Positions 63,994 through 64,000 of a stretch of 64,000 nucleotides of DNA are shown here, one piece after another (within the stretch, counting starts at the first letter, position 1; the number at the start of each line of letters is the position of its first letter). This DNA is from Candidatus Tepidiaquacellales bacterium OLB4/UTCHB1. GTDB lineage: Bacteria > Bacteroidota > Ignavibacteria > Tepidaquicellales > Tepidaquicellaceae. The position numbers were made by a program, and so were the translations under genes. The stretch covers positions 62,001 through 126,000 of the forward strand of contig MWSW01000014.1 in NCBI GenBank assembly GCA_002050165.1, read 5' to 3'. The notes under the pieces were generated by a model. It ran no database searches and was not told where the DNA came from. It saw only the letters and a program-made list of their open reading frames with translations.

Positions 63994-64000
63994 TGTGCAA

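Noticed and set aside
1-64000. Mobile elements, CRISPR arrays, integrase or phage genes.
   Set aside because: No transposase or integrase motif, no regular direct repeats with spacers and no phage structural gene was seen on either strand.

Overview
The window is AT-rich, densely coded chromosomal DNA that reads as a member of the Bacteroidota/Chlorobi/Ignavibacteria side of the tree. The evidence is a set of lineage-typical families (DUF5683 protein, FecR-type anti-sigma factor with an ECF sigma factor, DUF4920 protein, a UMF1-type MFS protein), a decayed type IX secretion (Por-type) C-terminal tail near 18.4 kb, LPS genes (waaA, gmhA), and two promoters (rplM operon, tRNA-Val) that fit the Bacteroidota consensus ATTG-N20-TAnnTTTG. 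No phage, transposon, CRISPR array or rRNA was seen. The genus cannot be fixed from sequence reading alone.

Layout. 0-11 kb: a partial threonylcarbamoyl-AMP synthase, a cation efflux protein, radA, fructose bisphosphatase, a four-gene operon (HD hydrolase, ABC ATPase, permease, lipoprotein), rhodanese, a YacP-like nuclease and asnS. 10.6-18 kb: a coiled-coil membrane protein whose 3' end looks frameshifted, an ECF sigma/FecR anti-sigma pair, an M16 protease and secG. 18-28 kb: a gene-poor stretch with a degraded secretion tail, aldehyde dehydrogenase, a GDP-fucose-synthase-like enzyme, two unknown envelope proteins, and a livM-livG-livF-aminotransferase-PNPOx operon. 26.6-35 kb: lipoprotein, upp, a RelA/SpoT protein, prs, a lipoyl acyltransferase and a subtilase. 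35-41 kb: a large reverse operon rplM-rpsI-rpsB-tsf-pyrH-frr-waaA-gmhA, with a structured leader before rpsB. 41-54 kb: forward genes including acyltransferase, [2Fe-2S] protein, M3 peptidase, trhO, NhaC antiporter, a membrane-bound MutS-like ATPase, YdcF, nusB, an MFS protein and a BMP lipoprotein. 54-58.7 kb: TPR lipoprotein, lplA, a PIG-L deacetylase, livH and livJ. 61.6-64 kb: menA-like prenyltransferase, DUF4920 protein and a methyltransferase.

The most striking locus is 58.9-61.6 kb: an RraB-like protein, a YukD/EsaB-type ubiquitin-like protein ending in Ala-Gly, a ThiF-type E1-like activating enzyme, and, overlapping it by 4 bases, a GTG-started protein with a prokaryotic RING finger, a zinc ribbon, one membrane helix and an NTF2-like domain. 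This looks like a compact ubiquitin-like modification cassette. Prokaryotic RING fingers next to E1 and ubiquitin-like genes are known from comparative genomics. The absence here of a recognisable E2 or JAB peptidase, the membrane-tethered RING and the RraB-like lead gene make this version worth following up.

The Liv-type amino-acid transporter is split: livM, livG and livF sit at 23.8-26.3 kb, and livH and livJ sit at 56.5-58.7 kb. Together they would form one complete importer.
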